From Glandiceps talaboti (lineage: Eukaryota > Hemichordata > Enteropneusta > Spengelidae): a stretch of 64,000 bases of DNA. A program made the translations under genes and the position numbers. The notes beneath the pieces were generated by a model. It saw only the letters and a list, made by a program, of their open reading frames with translations, ran no database searches and was not told the origin of the DNA. The DNA is taken from the NCBI RefSeq assembly GCF_964340395.1, contig NC_135552.1, positions 10,857,194-10,921,193 of the forward strand, given 5' to 3'. Positions 1 through 13,842 of the stretch are shown here, in pieces (the stretch's first letter is position 1; each line of letters starts with the position of its first letter).

Positions 1-557
1 GATAGCACAATCATGTGTCCTTAACATATAGGGCAGCAGGTTACTTTTACTTAGTATTGAATACAGTATATATTTCTTTATAGACGATAAAGTATCGAAG
101 GAATCAAGCTAATGGCATGGTAGTAGTACAGAAGAAAAGTAAATTATATAGTCTATATTAACTCGTTTTGTGGTATTAGAGTTTGGGTGTTATAAGGTAG
201 CTCTTGGTTGATATAGTGTATAGTCGGGCTAATATTGTATAGAGTTGGATATTATAATGAAGAGTCAAGTTGATATTATGTATAGTTCGGGTGATATATT
301 GTAGAGTTAGGTTGATATGATGTAGGGTTGGGTTGATAGGGTGTAGAGTTGGATATAGTGAAGAATCACATCGTTATAGCATGTACTTCTTGTGATATAG
401 TGTGCGCTTTTGACTTGATTACGTACAAATTAAATTGTAATCACTTTGAATTCAAGGTCAGTGATCTAAACGTTCACCATATCTTTGCCTTGCTGTACTA
501 AGGTCGAATAAAACTGGTTCCGATTACCAACCTGTCAAACACAGTTCGGGTTAGTAT

Positions 558-596
<39 letters not shown>

Positions 597-762
597 TGGG
601 GGTTCTCATGAAATTCCAATTTGTCTGGTTTGTTTTGTCGACGTTATTGAAGATATTTCTTTCTCCTACCACAACATAAAATACAGGGTCGACTGGGAAA
701 AGCTGGGCTGGGTCTCATAAGCGGAACCACACACACACTATACGATTTATTGGCGTACTTAC
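1..762. other. intergenic or intronic, AT-rich with degenerate tandem repeat
   Basis: No gene is supported here apart from the possible exon that follows. About 180-365 is a degenerate tandem repeat with a unit of roughly 25-30 bases built on GTTGATAT...GTGTAGAGTTGG. A (TTG)n microsatellite occupies 557-595. Confidence 0.5.
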
Positions 763-831
763 GCTTTACTACAGATCAAATTTCCTCTGTCATCGGCATT
801 GTCACCACTGTCGAGTTTCTCCTTGGGACAC
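763..831 (-). CDS. possible Cys-containing exon, phase 2-2
   Basis: On the minus strand a good acceptor (ctctgcag) is followed by an open 69-nt stretch and then a consensus donor (gtaagt). Read in phase 2 it gives 22 whole codons starting with Cys-Pro-Lys and ending Ile-Cys-Ser-Lys, with one base before and two after. Size (69 against 66 nt), phase and strand match the Cys exons of gene B, so it could belong to a third family member that runs off the left edge. It lacks the paired CC-x4-CC signature and I found no partner exon in the window. It may be chance. Confidence 0.3.
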
Positions 832-1220
832 CTGCAGAGGACACACAACGAAATATCAGACAATACTCGGACATTTTAGTAAGAATGTCATTCAGCAATA
901 TTAAGAAAAAACGATTTATTATTGATGAGATTTGTTTACGTAGGAGATACCGGTATGAACCGTATCTCACCGTCTAAATACAAAAATAATGTACGATCCT
1001 CTATACTATTAGACGAGTCAAGTAAAAACACTGTTATTCACACATTTTAATAAATACTATTTCTTTCCGTTTCTTTCCAATTTCTTTTGAGAAATGTCTA
1101 TGTATTTAAAGAGTGGATATGGCATTGTATGAAATGAGCCTAATTCTTCTTAGTTTAAACCAAACCCGTCCATATTTATCGTGCATTGTATCACTTTTTC
1201 ACAGCGTTTAATTTTATTAC

Positions 1221-1246
1221 ATACACACACACATACATACATACAT

Positions 1247-1283
<37 letters not shown>

Positions 1284-1532
1284 TACATACATACATACAT
1301 ACATACATACATACATACATACATACATACATACATACATACATACATACACACACACATACATACATACATACATACATACATACATACATACATACAT
1401 ACATACATACACACATACATACACACATACATACATACATACATACATACATACATACATACACACACAGACACACACACACACATACATACATACATAC
1501 ATACATACATACATACATACATACATACATAC
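1221..1532. repeat. (CATA)n/(CA)n microsatellite
   Basis: About 310 bases of tetranucleotide CATA alternating with CA runs. The long His-Thr-Tyr or Cys-Val-Tyr reading frames on both strands come from the repeat and are not genes. Confidence 0.95.
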
Positions 1533-4500
1533 TGATCGACCAACCGACCAACCCTGATTTCCCCAGGATTTGTGATAAATGATTGAAATGGTCGAGTTTG
1601 TTTTTTTAATACGTCAACAATACTTACTCTACACCAGAATACAACTCTGACATTTCCTAAAAGAATAAATCAAAATAGAATAAACAAAGAAAACAAGAAC
1701 ATGTAATTAAATATGTACAATGGACACTACAGGGCAGTAAGTCTGCAATTCCTATTTCCCTTAAGATATGAAATTTCTCACTGACTCTGTTATACATCTA
1801 CTATTATCTCTACTTTTAAACGATGGGAGACAGAAAACAAAAAATCGCATTTGAGTCCAATTATATTATCATTTCTACTCCTTTTTCGTCTTTAAATTTC
1901 TTTCTAAGGTAGTACCATAACCAGCAGTTACACACGTAAACAGAATGAGTTAGCATAGAAATATGCATATAATTTAAGTGTGTATCATGGCGACGTTTTA
2001 ATTCTAATAATTATTAACAGTCAGTCATTTCACCTCTTACAACAATAATTTAAACAAAGTTATTTTCTAAAGTTCAGTCATATTAATCAGACTTACTCGA
2101 GACACAATAATATCAAACTAAGTATGATTACATAGTTATATACTAACTTACCAATGTGACCTGGTCTTGAACAACGAAAGGGAGAGGTATTCAGCAACGT
2201 TTTTTCTCACGTAAGGTCACTTTCGAATCATTTACATATAATTGGTATATGTACGACGTAACAACACCTTACCACGTGACTTGAAAGTTTTTCAATCACA
2301 AATTAGAATTAGATTGGAATGCATTGTATCCGATATTACAACGAATAGATATATTATAATATTGAATGCATTAAATTTCAGCTGTTGTATTCATGACTAT
2401 GTGCCTATTACATAGGGCCTGAATTTAGACGTGGGTGACGTCACACAACAGGGTGTCGACCCTTCCAAAGTTTGGTGAATTTCGGATAGTAATGTTCGCA
2501 ATTAGTAATAACATTCACACTAAACATCTCGAGGTTATGATAAGTATTAGATCTTGAAAATTTAAAATGTGTTTTTCATTTGCCAAATTACAGTACTCTG
2601 AAATTCTGCGAGTTAAATATTTACAGTGTCGAGTTACATGATATTATGTGACCGTGTGTTCGTTGTTATATACGTACAAGTACAATGTGAAAAGAAAAAA
2701 ATACTGAAAGTAAATTTCATGTGTACTTTAAGTGACTTATTATTACTAAATTAATACATGGATTAACTGACATGTTTCAAATTTGACGAAAAGTAGAAGA
2801 CAATAGTACAACCGTACAACGAAACTTCACTATAATTGAACCCCCACGGTTGTCATTTTTTCCATTTCACTGTGCTGTCAAGCGGAAGTGTCGTTGAAAA
2901 TGTGTGTATCATCTCTGGATCTCAGACCACTATATAGTGTCAGAGGTAATATGTATCAATGACAGTTGTAATAGGTTCAGACAGAATGTTACAATGTAAC
3001 ACTCACAGACATGGTTTATTTGGTAGATACATTGTTTTGAATAATGGCTCAGACTTGTGTCTGGGATAGCACAATGATCAATCCTCTGGTATTGAAAATG
3101 TTGTGTCTGGTAACTTTGACTAATTATCACTTCTGTGAAACACTGTTGCAGTTACTACAGACTAGCGAACAGGCAGACAGATTCTCACTAAGCAGCATTT
3201 TCAAACGTAGATAACTAGATTGTTGGTTCAAGTATAATGACTGTACTTTCAACACAATTTTGATCGTGGTTGTATTCCCTCCGAGGGTATAATGTATCGA
3301 GGGAGAGGGTAAAAGAGAGTGACGGGGAGAGCAAACAAATATAATTGACAACTAACAGTCAGAAAGGTAATTCATAGACAATGTGAGGTATACTTTAGAA
3401 TATAAATATTTTCATATTGATAATTGTTATTTGTCATTATTGAGATTGTGTTCATATCTGTACTGTTACTGGCAATATACTCATCAGACAGAATGCTCAT
3501 TTACAAACACTTTGTGGAGACATCTTTGTCACTCTTATGTACATTCATGATCAACCCAACTTGAAGATGTGGAATATGTTGATATATTATTGGGAGACAA
3601 AAGGCCGGGGGCAACTGACCAGGGGGCAACGGGCCAAGGGGCAAAAGGACCAATTGGGCAATAGGTCGGGGAGCAAAGGGCCGGGGGCAACGGGCCTAGA
3701 ACCATCCAATCACGTATGTCACAATTAAGTGAAACACAATGAATCTCAATACAACACAACACAACACAACACAACACAGCACATCATAACAACACAACAC
3801 AACACAACACAACACAACACAACACAGCACAGCACAGCACAGCACATCATAACACATTACAGTACAGTACAGTACAGTACAGTACAGTACAGTACAGTAC
3901 AACACAGAAGAATATAACACGAGACAACCAAGTAATCATATAAAGTGGCATGTACATTTAATCTGCTGACAGATTTGTGTAAAATTAAAACACACCTATC
4001 TCGGTACTGTCAAAGTCAGTACATAAATACATCCATTTAGGTCATAATACCAAACTATTCAAAACTGGTAACACTAGCAAGATGGCCACGTACTTATTTC
4101 AATTAAATTACCCCATATAACAAAATAATTCACCAAATTCAACACAAACACCTATTGTATTTTCGTCGTATAATTCATTTCATTATAGTTATTTTCTAGC
4201 TAAATTAATGAAAGAAATACATGGTTTACTTGATAGGAAAGAGTGGACACAGATACAACTAACGTAATCAGCCAATTTTCACCACCATGTCCGATAATTA
4301 GATGTTCACAAAGTTACAATGGCATAAATCTACATTAGGGCACAAAGATTCTCTAACATCATCAACTCCCTGGAGATCCTACAATCCCTGTAAAAAGTGA
4401 AATGAATAGTGTATAGGATATAGTTGTTATCTATCAGGTTTACTGGAAAACAGTGGTATTTCAGGTAAGGTTGCCGGTATACCACAAATAACAAAGTTAA

Positions 4501-4685
4501 TCATTTGAAACGTGCTTGAAATGCATATTTGTTCAAATATTGTATACGAGTTATATTAATTATACTATTGTTCTTTTGAAACAGCGAACTTTCAAACATA
4601 CAATGAAAGAGAATAAATGATAACTTTAGACGTTCAGGTTCACCCAGCTGTCCTTGTGAAAAAATATGGAATCCAAATGTACAGT
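1533..4685. other. intergenic, no gene seen
   Basis: AT-rich sequence without a convincing coding frame. It holds a G-rich degenerate minisatellite (unit about 12-14 bases, GGGGCAACGGGCC-like) at about 3598-3702 and a compound pentanucleotide array at 3751-3906. It should include the 3' untranslated region of gene A, but I see no clear poly(A) signal just past the stop codon. Confidence 0.5.
3751..3906. repeat. compound pentanucleotide microsatellite (ACAAC)n and (AGTAC)n
   Basis: Runs of ACAAC units interrupted by CAGCA, ending in about ten AGTAC units. The open frames across it are repeat artefacts. Confidence 0.9.
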
Positions 4686-7600
4686 TCAACGCAAATGTAG
4701 ACGTGCCAAGATCTTTTGTTTTCGCGATTTCTTTTTTGATTTTCGTTTCTGACCCGAAGTGTCTTCTACATCTTCATCTGATTTGATGTCATCTGCAGAC
4801 AGAACTCCTGTTTCGATTACTTTTTCTCCGTCATCTTCACTCTTGACATTTACAGCGCCCTCTAAGCTAACACCAGGTTCATTTATATTTAGGTCGCCTC
4901 CACCTTTGATATTTTCGAAGCTGACACCAGGGTTCTTTGCATTTTCATTCTGGCTTTCATGTTGGATATTTATGGTACGTTCTGAGCTGGCATTTCTTTT
5001 ACTTCGAGTGCGTGGTGGCACCGGTGGCTGTGGTGCGACTCTTTTCTTTTTTCTTTTTGGTACTTTTTCTTCACTCGCAGATCTTGAACGATCACGACTT
5101 CGTCGTCTTGGAGGTGGGATTGGTGTTGTTGGTGTCTCTGTACTATCTTCCATTGGATGCAACTCGATATTGACTTGCGATACACCCGCCAAGGGTGTTT
5201 TTATTTCTTCGGTTTTCCTCCTCTTATGTCGAGAACGTGGAGGTGCTGTTGGAATCGTTGGTTCAATATTTAATTGGGGTGGCTCACTTGTGCCTTTGAC
5301 CGTGATCAAATCTTCTTTTGATTGCGTTGCCAATGGATCTTCTTTCAGTTTTAACTCACTCGTTTGTATACCTTCAATCTCATCCTCTGCTGTTGTTTTT
5401 GTTTGTTTGGCTTTGCGAGTATCAACGCTATTTCCTTTACCTGAAAAGAATTCCGAAATTCTCTTTCCAAAGTTCCATCCTTCCTTTTTGTCATCTTCGA
5501 CTAGTTTTGTTTGTAATTTAGGAGTAATGTGAAACTCTTTTGCCTTAGAATCTTCAATTGCCATGGTAGCAACATCCTTACGATCACTTTCAGTCTTTTC
5601 CTCACGAGTTGTATCTCTACCGACAGCAACGGCTTGTTTCACTTCGATCGTAGTGGACTCTGGCTCCAAGACCAAATTCCCAATGTTAAAGGTTTCTGTA
5701 ACCTTCACTTCACCTATTACACCATCGACACGGGCGCCTTTCACCGTTTCTCCAACGACATCTTTTTCCCTCGAGGCAGAACTTAACAATTCGATTTCAG
5801 TTTCATCTTGTTTGACATCTTTACTTACATCATCTTCGTTGATTTCAACGACCGATTGCTCATTCAATTTGTTAGATAATTCATCCACTTTCAACTTCAT
5901 TACCAATTGGGCTTCGGATTTTTGGATATCTTCATCTTCAATGTCATATACATCAGAACTACTGATGATTTCGAATTCACTGACGTCTTCTACATCATAA
6001 TTTGATATTTCAATTAGAGAGCTTTGTTCCGATTCCAACTCGTTACTTCCGCCAACCTTTGGCATTACATTAGTAGTTGCTGTAGCAGGTACTGACAACT
6101 CAACTTGGGTTATGGCTTCTCCCCCTATATTGTCAACTTGGGTAATGGCTTCTCCCCCTACCTTGTCAATTTGGATTATGGCTTCTCCCCCTGCCTTGTC
6201 AACTTGGATAATGGCTTCTCCCTCTACCTTGTCAACTTGGGTAATGGCTTCTCCCCCTGCCTTGTCAACTTGGGTAATGGCTTCTCCCCCTGCCTTGTCA
6301 ACTTGGGTAATGGCTTCTCCCTCTACCTTGTCAACTTGGATTATGGCTTCTCCCCCTGCCTTGTCAACTTGGGTAATGGCTTCTCCCTCTACCTTGTCAA
6401 CTTGGATTATGGCTTCTCCCCCTGCCTTGTCAACTTGGGTAATGGCTTCTCCCTCTACCTTCTCAACTTGGATAATGGCTTCTCCCCCTGCCTTGTCAAC
6501 TTGGATAATGGCTTCTCCCTCTACCTTGTCAACTTGGGTAATGGTTTCTCCCCCTACCTTGTCAACTTGGGTAATGGCTTCTCCCTCTACCTTGTCAACT
6601 TGGATAATGGCTTCTCCTTCTACCTTGTCAACTTGGGTAATGGCTTCTCCCCCTGTCTTGTCAACTTGGGTAATGGCTTCTCCCCCTGTCTTGTCAACTT
6701 GGGTAATGGCTTCTCCCCCTGTCTTGTCAACTTGGGTAATGGCTTCTCCCCCTGTCTTGTCAACTTGGGTAATGGCTTCTCCCTCTACCTTGTCAACTTG
6801 GGTAATGGCTTCTCCCTCTACCTTCTCAACTTGGATTATGGCTTCTCCCTCTACCTTGTCAACTTGGATTATGGCTTCTCCCCCTGCCTTGTCAACTTGG
6901 GTAATGGCTTCTCCCTCTACCTTCTCAACTTGGATTATGGCTTCTCCCTCTACCTTCTCAACTTGGATTATGGCTTCTCCCTCTACCTTCTCAACTTGGG
7001 TTATGGCTTTTACTTCTACCTTCTCAACTTGGGTTATGGCTTTTACTTCTACCTTCTCAACTTGGATTGTGGCTTCTCTCCCTACCCTCTCAACTAGGGT
7101 AACGACTTTCCCTTCTGCCTGCTGCTCTATCACATCACCGACTTCATGACTGCCTTCTTCTACTGCTTCCCCTAGGCCTTCTTCACCTGTCAATATTACC
7201 TCATTTTGTTCCGCAGTTTCACTTGTCCCATCGTTAACTTCAGCATTCATTGACACTAATTGCTCATTTGCGTTGATTACTTCTCCTTCTGTCCCAACTG
7301 TCACATCGATTTCTTGGCTGCCTTGCTCTCCTCCAAGAAGGATAGAATTAGAAGTATTGTCCTCTTCTACTGCTTGTTTCACTTCGATCGTAGTGGACTC
7401 TGGCCCCGAGTCCAAATTCCCAATAACCTCCACTTCACCTATTATACCATGGACACGGGTGCCTTTCACAATTTCTCCAACAATGTCTTTTTCCCTCATG
7501 GCAGAACTTTTCAATTCAATTTCAGTTTTATTTTGTTTGACATGTTTACCCACATCATCTTGGTTGATTTCATCAATCGATGGCTCATTGTTGGACAATT

Positions 7601-8032
7601 CGTCCATTTTTAACTTCAATACCAATTGGGCTTCGGATTCTTGGCTATCTTCAAGTTCAATGTCATTTACATCAGAACTACTGGTGATTTCACTGACGTC
7701 TTCTACATCAGAACTCGACACTTCAATTAGAGAAATTTGATCTGATTCCAACTCGCTACCTCCACCAACCTTTTGCATTACATTAGTAGTTGTTGTAGCA
7801 GGTACTGACAACTCAAGTTTGGTTATGGCTTCTCCTTCTACCTTGTCAACTTGGGTAATGTCTTCTAGTGTAAGGTCTTCTTTTACATCCTCCTCAATGT
7901 CGGCATGGATTGACCATAATTCGGTTTCTGATCTGTCTGACTTTGTTGAGACATAACTCTCAATGTTGGGCGGATCAGTTTTTGGAAGCATTGGTGCCTC
8001 TTCCCCAACATCAATACCACCACCATCACCAC

Positions 8033-8097
<65 letters not shown>

Positions 8098-8505
8098 CCA
8101 TCATAATCATCATCATCATCACCGCTGAGAGTTGATGATGCATTTTTTGTCGGATCATCATCCAACAATGCGGTGCTTTCCGATACATATTCTGCTTTAA
8201 TGTATTCTACTTTAGTGTATTGTACTTTAGTGTCCTGGTCACCAGCCCCGTCAACATCAATACCTTCTTCCACATCGTCCACAGCACCACTGCCAGAACC
8301 AAGTTTAGCTCCGTCCTTCTCATCCGAGGCAAATGTCTTGTAGACACCAGTTCCAGAGGATGGAGCCGCTTCCCCCTTACCAAATTTGGACATTGGATGT
8401 TTCTTTTGACGCTTTCCACCACAGGGTCTAACCCAACAGCAGATAACCACTCCCCAAAATGTGCCAAATGCAAAGCAAGAAAGAGCAACTGTTACTGTTA
8501 CCCAA
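4686..8505 (-). CDS. gene A, exon 4: membrane segment and long repetitive cytoplasmic tail
   Basis: This last coding exon starts after a strong acceptor (tttcttttcatgcag) at 8506, in phase 2. The first whole codon is Trp, followed by about 25 hydrophobic residues rich in V, F, G and C that form a membrane helix ending in basic RPCGGKRQKK. So the in-frame GTG at 8450 is not a start. The tail of about 1,240 residues contains, in order: a VYKTFAS motif shared with gene B; an acidic region with about 25 consecutive Asp encoded by a (CAT)n tract; a segment of about 150 residues; about 30 copies of an 11-residue repeat like GEAITQVDKVE; a second copy of the 150-residue segment; then basic Pro-rich motifs (TAPPRSR, TPIPPPRRR, PPVPPRTRS) that look like SH3 ligands; and a Lys/Arg-rich end. 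With exons 1-3 the protein would have 1,318 residues. A membrane adaptor is an inference; I recognise no family. Confidence 0.8.
6105..7097 (-). repeat. 33-bp coding minisatellite in gene A (11-residue repeats)
   Basis: About 30 head-to-tail copies of a 33-bp unit keep the frame of gene A and encode variants of GEAITQVDKVE. Copies differ mainly at the residues before GEA (VE, VG, AG, TG) and at I/T and D/E. The near-identity of many neighbours, for example four TGGEAITQVDK units in a row, suggests recent copy-number change. Open frames on the plus strand here are shadows. Confidence 0.95.
8037..8130. repeat. (CAT)n trinucleotide repeat encoding poly-Asp in gene A
   Basis: About 20-25 CAT units with a few interruptions. 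On the minus strand they read as GAT codons (Asp) inside the tail of gene A. His and Met homopolymers in the other frames are shadows. Confidence 0.9.
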
Positions 8506-9413
<908 letters not shown>

Positions 9414-9458
9414 TGGTCATTCCAAAATTGATTCCAACCACTCACAGCGTTATTACAA
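9414..9458 (-). CDS. gene A, exon 3: Trp-rich juxtamembrane exon
   Basis: A 45-nt exon between acceptor ttttttacag and donor gtaagt, phase 2-2. It encodes Cys-Asn-Asn-Ala-Val-Ser followed by GWNQFWND. It joins in frame to the membrane exon. The GWNQFWND-H-W sequence lines up with NWTQWLSE-Q-W just before the membrane in gene B, which is strong support that this is a real exon. Confidence 0.7.
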
Positions 9459-11080
9459 CTGTAAAAAAAATTCAAACATGCTCAAAATAAAATGACGCGA
9501 GGTGAGTTTATAAAATATTACCTACCCAACATTGGTTTTTTAAATGCCCTCATAAAAAAACTATCAAACTATTTTAGTATAATAATATGTTCACGTCGAT
9601 GCATGTCCTCTAAGATATTACATTTGGTATTTGGCATTGTTAGAACAGTTGACTGTATAGTATTACTCGTAACTCGACAGTTTTTGTAGCACTGCATATA
9701 AAAGCGTTATGTCATCGGATCGTTTACAAGTTATATCTTTATACCAAGTTTCAGTTCAGTCAATTACGGATGATATTTAAGTATGCTTTAGTGAATAGAA
9801 TACTGCAAGAACTTTTCAAAATATACATAAAAATACATAAAAATACGCCTCAAACATATAAGGTCAGCTTGTGTCCCTTTAAACACCAGCTTTACTTGTT
9901 ACCGGTCCTTTTGAAATAATAAAAGAATGGGGGGGGGGGGTAGCGTATTGTTTTCAATGATATAGACAAATCTTTTATTGTTCCCATAGAGTTTATACAA
10001 TATTCAGCGACCATAGTGGGTTTAATGACGAAGTTTTAATAGCAGGGAATAGGTTGGAATTTTCTTGAACAAAGGAGGCGAGACGAATTCTAGATCAAGA
10101 TCACAGTAAACATTTTTGCCATCAGCACGTTTTATGTAGATATAGACCATTGGTTAAACAGTCGCGTGCTTGGTGATGCTTGGAAGAAGACAGAAGTCAG
10201 GTTTACCAACATACTATGTGGTACTATAAGGTACATCACCAAACTAGTCTTTGAAATGTCTAGATTATCATAGTTGATGAAGGCACTCCAAAAAAAAATT
10301 AACGAGCTAAATTTTATTCGACGCGTCTGTACAAAACCTGGTTAATGTTTAACAGGTGCATTGTGCATATATATATGATGCTAAATATGATAGTCCTGTG
10401 AGCACACTTCTGCACATATGAATAAAAACATTGTATGTTTAGGATTGCAAGCAGCTTGCCAAAGTTAAGTGTTCAGTTTGTCCCTAATATGATTCACAGC
10501 CATAGTGACAGGAATGTAGAACCATTTTTGTACATTTTATTTTACACCCTGTCATCAGATATACATAGACTCATCCAGTGACCATCGGTCAAAGTGGGGG
10601 GGGGGGGGGTATTACAGGAACACACAGCTCAAAATAAAAATTGTATGTCAAAATGTTCAATAGCAGAGAAATTACTAGAGATCATGTAAGCCATAAACCC
10701 TATAGATTAGCTAATTGGATCACTTTATAGCTAAATGATGCTGGCTTGGATTTTCACTTACATGAAGCATAACGATTCGATTTTGACACAATGATAGACA
10801 TATTTGAACTCTAGATTTACGATAACATGGACACAACACAGCTCTAGCACAATATCCTTTACCCAATAACATTGAAAAGTGATAAGCATTAATATTCTAC
10901 TACATCAGCAGTAGAAACAGGCTTCTACTGAAAACATCACACTCAACATACCCACTGTGATATGCAAGACACTTATGTAATTGTTTCTTTTGTATTTGAT
11001 GTTGTCTGAGTGTGTGTAAAGAATATCATGTTTAATACATGAGTGAAACACCTAGCCAACATCATTTTAAAAATACATAC
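9459..11080 (-). other. gene A intron 2
   Basis: No further exon was found. It contains a dispersed repeat at about 9596-9890 that recurs in an intron of gene B (about 18660-18925), plus short poly-G runs. Confidence 0.5.
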
Positions 11081-11109
11081 CTGCCGCCAGTGCATGATTT
11101 GGTCTCAAC
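11081..11109 (-). CDS. gene A, exon 2 (29 nt)
   Basis: A small exon between acceptor tactttatcag and donor gtatgt. It starts in phase 0, encodes VETKSCTGG and ends with two bases of the next codon. Its length and phases (0 to 2) are exactly those of exon 2 of gene B, and both flanking joins keep the frame open. Short exons are easy to misplace, so this rests on the phase agreement. Confidence 0.55.
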
Positions 11110-11623
11110 CTGATAAAGTAAACATATAAAAGGAAATATAGATATGAATTTGAACTGGCAGTGTTGTCAACAGTATATATTTTAGGTTTTGCAAAATATG
11201 CCTGGTGATGAAGTCCCACTTGTAAAGTTGTGAGGGATTGGAAGGTCATCTAGCAAACCAGATTCGTTTTTTATATTCATAGTCAAATTCTATACTCCAA
11301 GTTCTAGTTCAACAAAATCTGATGAATGAGCTTCATAGTTGGAATGCTTTTTATTTAAACTAAAGATCAATGCCTTATAAGCTCGCCATGGTCTTAGTTG
11401 CTAATATGATACAGACTCGAATTTAGTCTAGCTGTGTCAATGTAACACCATATTAATTAAATACACCAATCAACATAGGTAGCCTTGTCAAATAAAGGAA
11501 GCAAATACAATCTACTTCTTAATGACACAGACATCTAGACATAATATGTATTTTAAAATTTACAAAATAGATTCTGAACTTTACAAAAGAACATAGCGTG
11601 TCTGGAATAGTACTGCTACTTAC
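11110..11623 (-). other. gene A intron 1
   Basis: AT-rich intron sequence with no other coding signal seen. Confidence 0.4.
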
Positions 11624-11686
11624 CGCTAGTGCGGCAATGAAGAGGGTGGCCAGAAAATACCCAACTTCTAGTACATGGGCCGCCAT
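11624..11686 (-). CDS. gene A, exon 1: probable signal peptide
   Basis: Encodes MAAHVLEVGYFLATLFIAALA and ends at a consensus donor (gtaagt) in phase 0, as required by exon 2. The hydrophobic core and small residues at the end fit a secretory signal peptide. An in-frame ATG nine codons upstream (11713) is an alternative start; I chose the inner one because it leaves a compact signal peptide. The sequence ATTCGAATGG just upstream resembles a tRNA B box, so a SINE-derived sequence posing as an exon is a real alternative. Confidence 0.5.
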
Positions 11687-13588
11687 TCGAATCTCGGTAT
11701 TTCCACCCGTCATATGATTTTAATGTATTCATGACATTAATTTGCGTCTGATATGAATAGACCCAATAACAATATAACATATATTCTTCAACTTTATTCA
11801 AACCATTCAAAGGAATTCCATGCATTCATGTTTTTTATAGGGGGAACTGTTAACAATAGGACGGCTATTACATGTATTGTAATTCCCGTGAATTGACCAT
11901 TTTAAATTTGGTGCCAATAATTTATATCTGGTAAATCTATCAATAAAGTTATTATGTTACAACTTCGACCAGTATAACACAATTATGGTTAAATATACTT
12001 TTGTAACTAAAATCAACTGTTATCATATAAACTATTTTTATTGCCGCCAACCTGATTGAAATAAAATTGATGCAGGGTCGTGACTCGTGACGTAACATGT
12101 GGAATATTCAATCCTTTCAATAAAGCAGGTAGCAACTTACACAGCATCAAAATGTCCTTTCAAATATAGGCGCTATCTCAGTTATGAGTTGTTTTTTATA
12201 AAGTTATATCCTTAACCGTATCGAAGTTCGGCCACAGTAAGCTTACTGTAACAGTGTCAAGTCAAACTCCACAGCTCCCACATATAAAGTCACCCTTCTA
12301 ATTATAATTTTTTTAATAATCTAAATTACTCTAAAATGGGATGGCAACCTTAACTGCCACGCCAACACCTTCACGGTTACAAACACAACAAGTGTAACTT
12401 TTGCGCTGACATTAATAACACAAAGTGCTGTTTTTCCACGAGTTTTGACGTGGTAACCTGTAACCACCATAAAGAAAACAAAATGTATATCCTTCATTGT
12501 AAACTATGGAAGTATTCATTCATGAATAGTATAAATTGCAACTCGGACCACTAAATATTCTTTTTAAATTAGTGGTCTGAGATTGCAAGTAAGGCTATCA
12601 TCTATACTACCCTGGTTAGTTGCCTGCTTCAAAAAATCTATTGATAAGGACGACCGTACTGAATTAGTTCTCATGACCATATCAACCCTACATTTCTTCT
12701 ATCTGGCGAATACAAAAAATGACACCCTCTACGGCATGATTAGAAAAATCACAAGGTGATCACTGATTGTAAGATGGTGACCCTATGAATGTGTATCTGA
12801 GTGAAAAGTATCGTTTATTGCTGGAATTTGAGAACTTTTAATACAAATGATTCAAAGTTTCCTTCTGACTTTAACTGTCATTTCTGATAAATTGTAAGTG
12901 TCACCAAAATGTACAATAAACTACTCATTTTTCTTACTTTTTTTTTTAATTTGTAACCTACCGACCACCCGGTTTTATGATGAGAAACATAAGGCGCCTG
13001 AAAATGAACTCTGATTTGAATGTCATTGCAAATGTCAGCAATGCGCATGCGTTATCTAAATAGTGACGAACAAACACATGAAAAGAAATGTTACGTATGA
13101 TAATTAGTGTAGCCCAACTCAGTCCATGAGCCTGGCTCAGATTTCAGTACATACCTTGTGTGAGATTGTATATCAGTGTTATTTACATGTAACTAGAAGA
13201 TATAACAGATGACACTAACTCGATACTTATTCTTCAAACTGGTTATTTGATGCTCAGAGAAATTAGAAGTTATTATACCAACTATATTTGTGCATACACA
13301 CACCTTCAAAAAACCAAACAACCAATACTGTATCCACTGTTAATGCACTTTATTCACGTTCATCGATCACCTAAGTTGTGATAACAAATATATACAAATT
13401 GATTATATGAATATTTCTATACAAGGGAATCGAGAATATTAAGACATCAAAGAGACGAAAAGATAGTTTCAAGAGAGATACACATGGCAATTCAGAAACC
13501 CAAACAATATAATGCATATTGGGGAATCCCCTTTAACTTTTACTGAACGTGCTTATCAGGTAACAGGGCCCATTTCACTGTAAAATCT
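11687..13588. other. intergenic between gene A (5' side) and gene B (3' side)
   Basis: No gene seen. It must hold the promoter of gene A. A foldback sequence lies at 12537-12586, where two arms around CGGACCACTA are inverted. An AATAAA on the minus strand at 13349-13354 could be the poly(A) signal of gene B, about 490 bases past its stop. Confidence 0.5.
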
Positions 13589-13766
13589 TATACACACGTA
13601 CACACACAGACACAAACACAAACACAAACACAAACACAAACACAAACACAAACACACACACACACACACACACAAACAAACACAAACACAAACACAAACA
13701 CAAACACACACACATACATACACACACACACACATACATACATACATACATACATACATACATACA

Positions 13767-13797
<31 letters not shown>

Positions 13798-13798
13798 G
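13589..13798. repeat. compound (CA)n / (CAAACA)n / (CATA)n microsatellite
   Basis: Two hundred bases of CA-based repeats just past the stop codon of gene B. Cys-Val-Tyr frames across it are artefacts. Confidence 0.95.
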
Positions 13799-13842
13799 CA
13801 TACAGTATCAAACTTCATTTCAAGTCAGATCTGTTGTATTTA

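Noticed and set aside
1150-1582. Cys-Val-Tyr and His-Thr-Tyr frames
   Set aside because: Microsatellite artefacts; the same applies at 8618-9187, 13556-13818, 26131-26643, 29048-29401, 29403-29705 and 37302-37911.
4759-5532. Plus-strand open frame of 257 codons
   Set aside because: Antisense shadow of the gene A tail, whose composition, repeats and splice context are coherent on the minus strand.
6105-7149. Long plus-strand open frames of 330 and 345 codons
   Set aside because: They are shadows of the 33-bp coding repeat of gene A; a repeat unit divisible by three without stops opens several frames at once.
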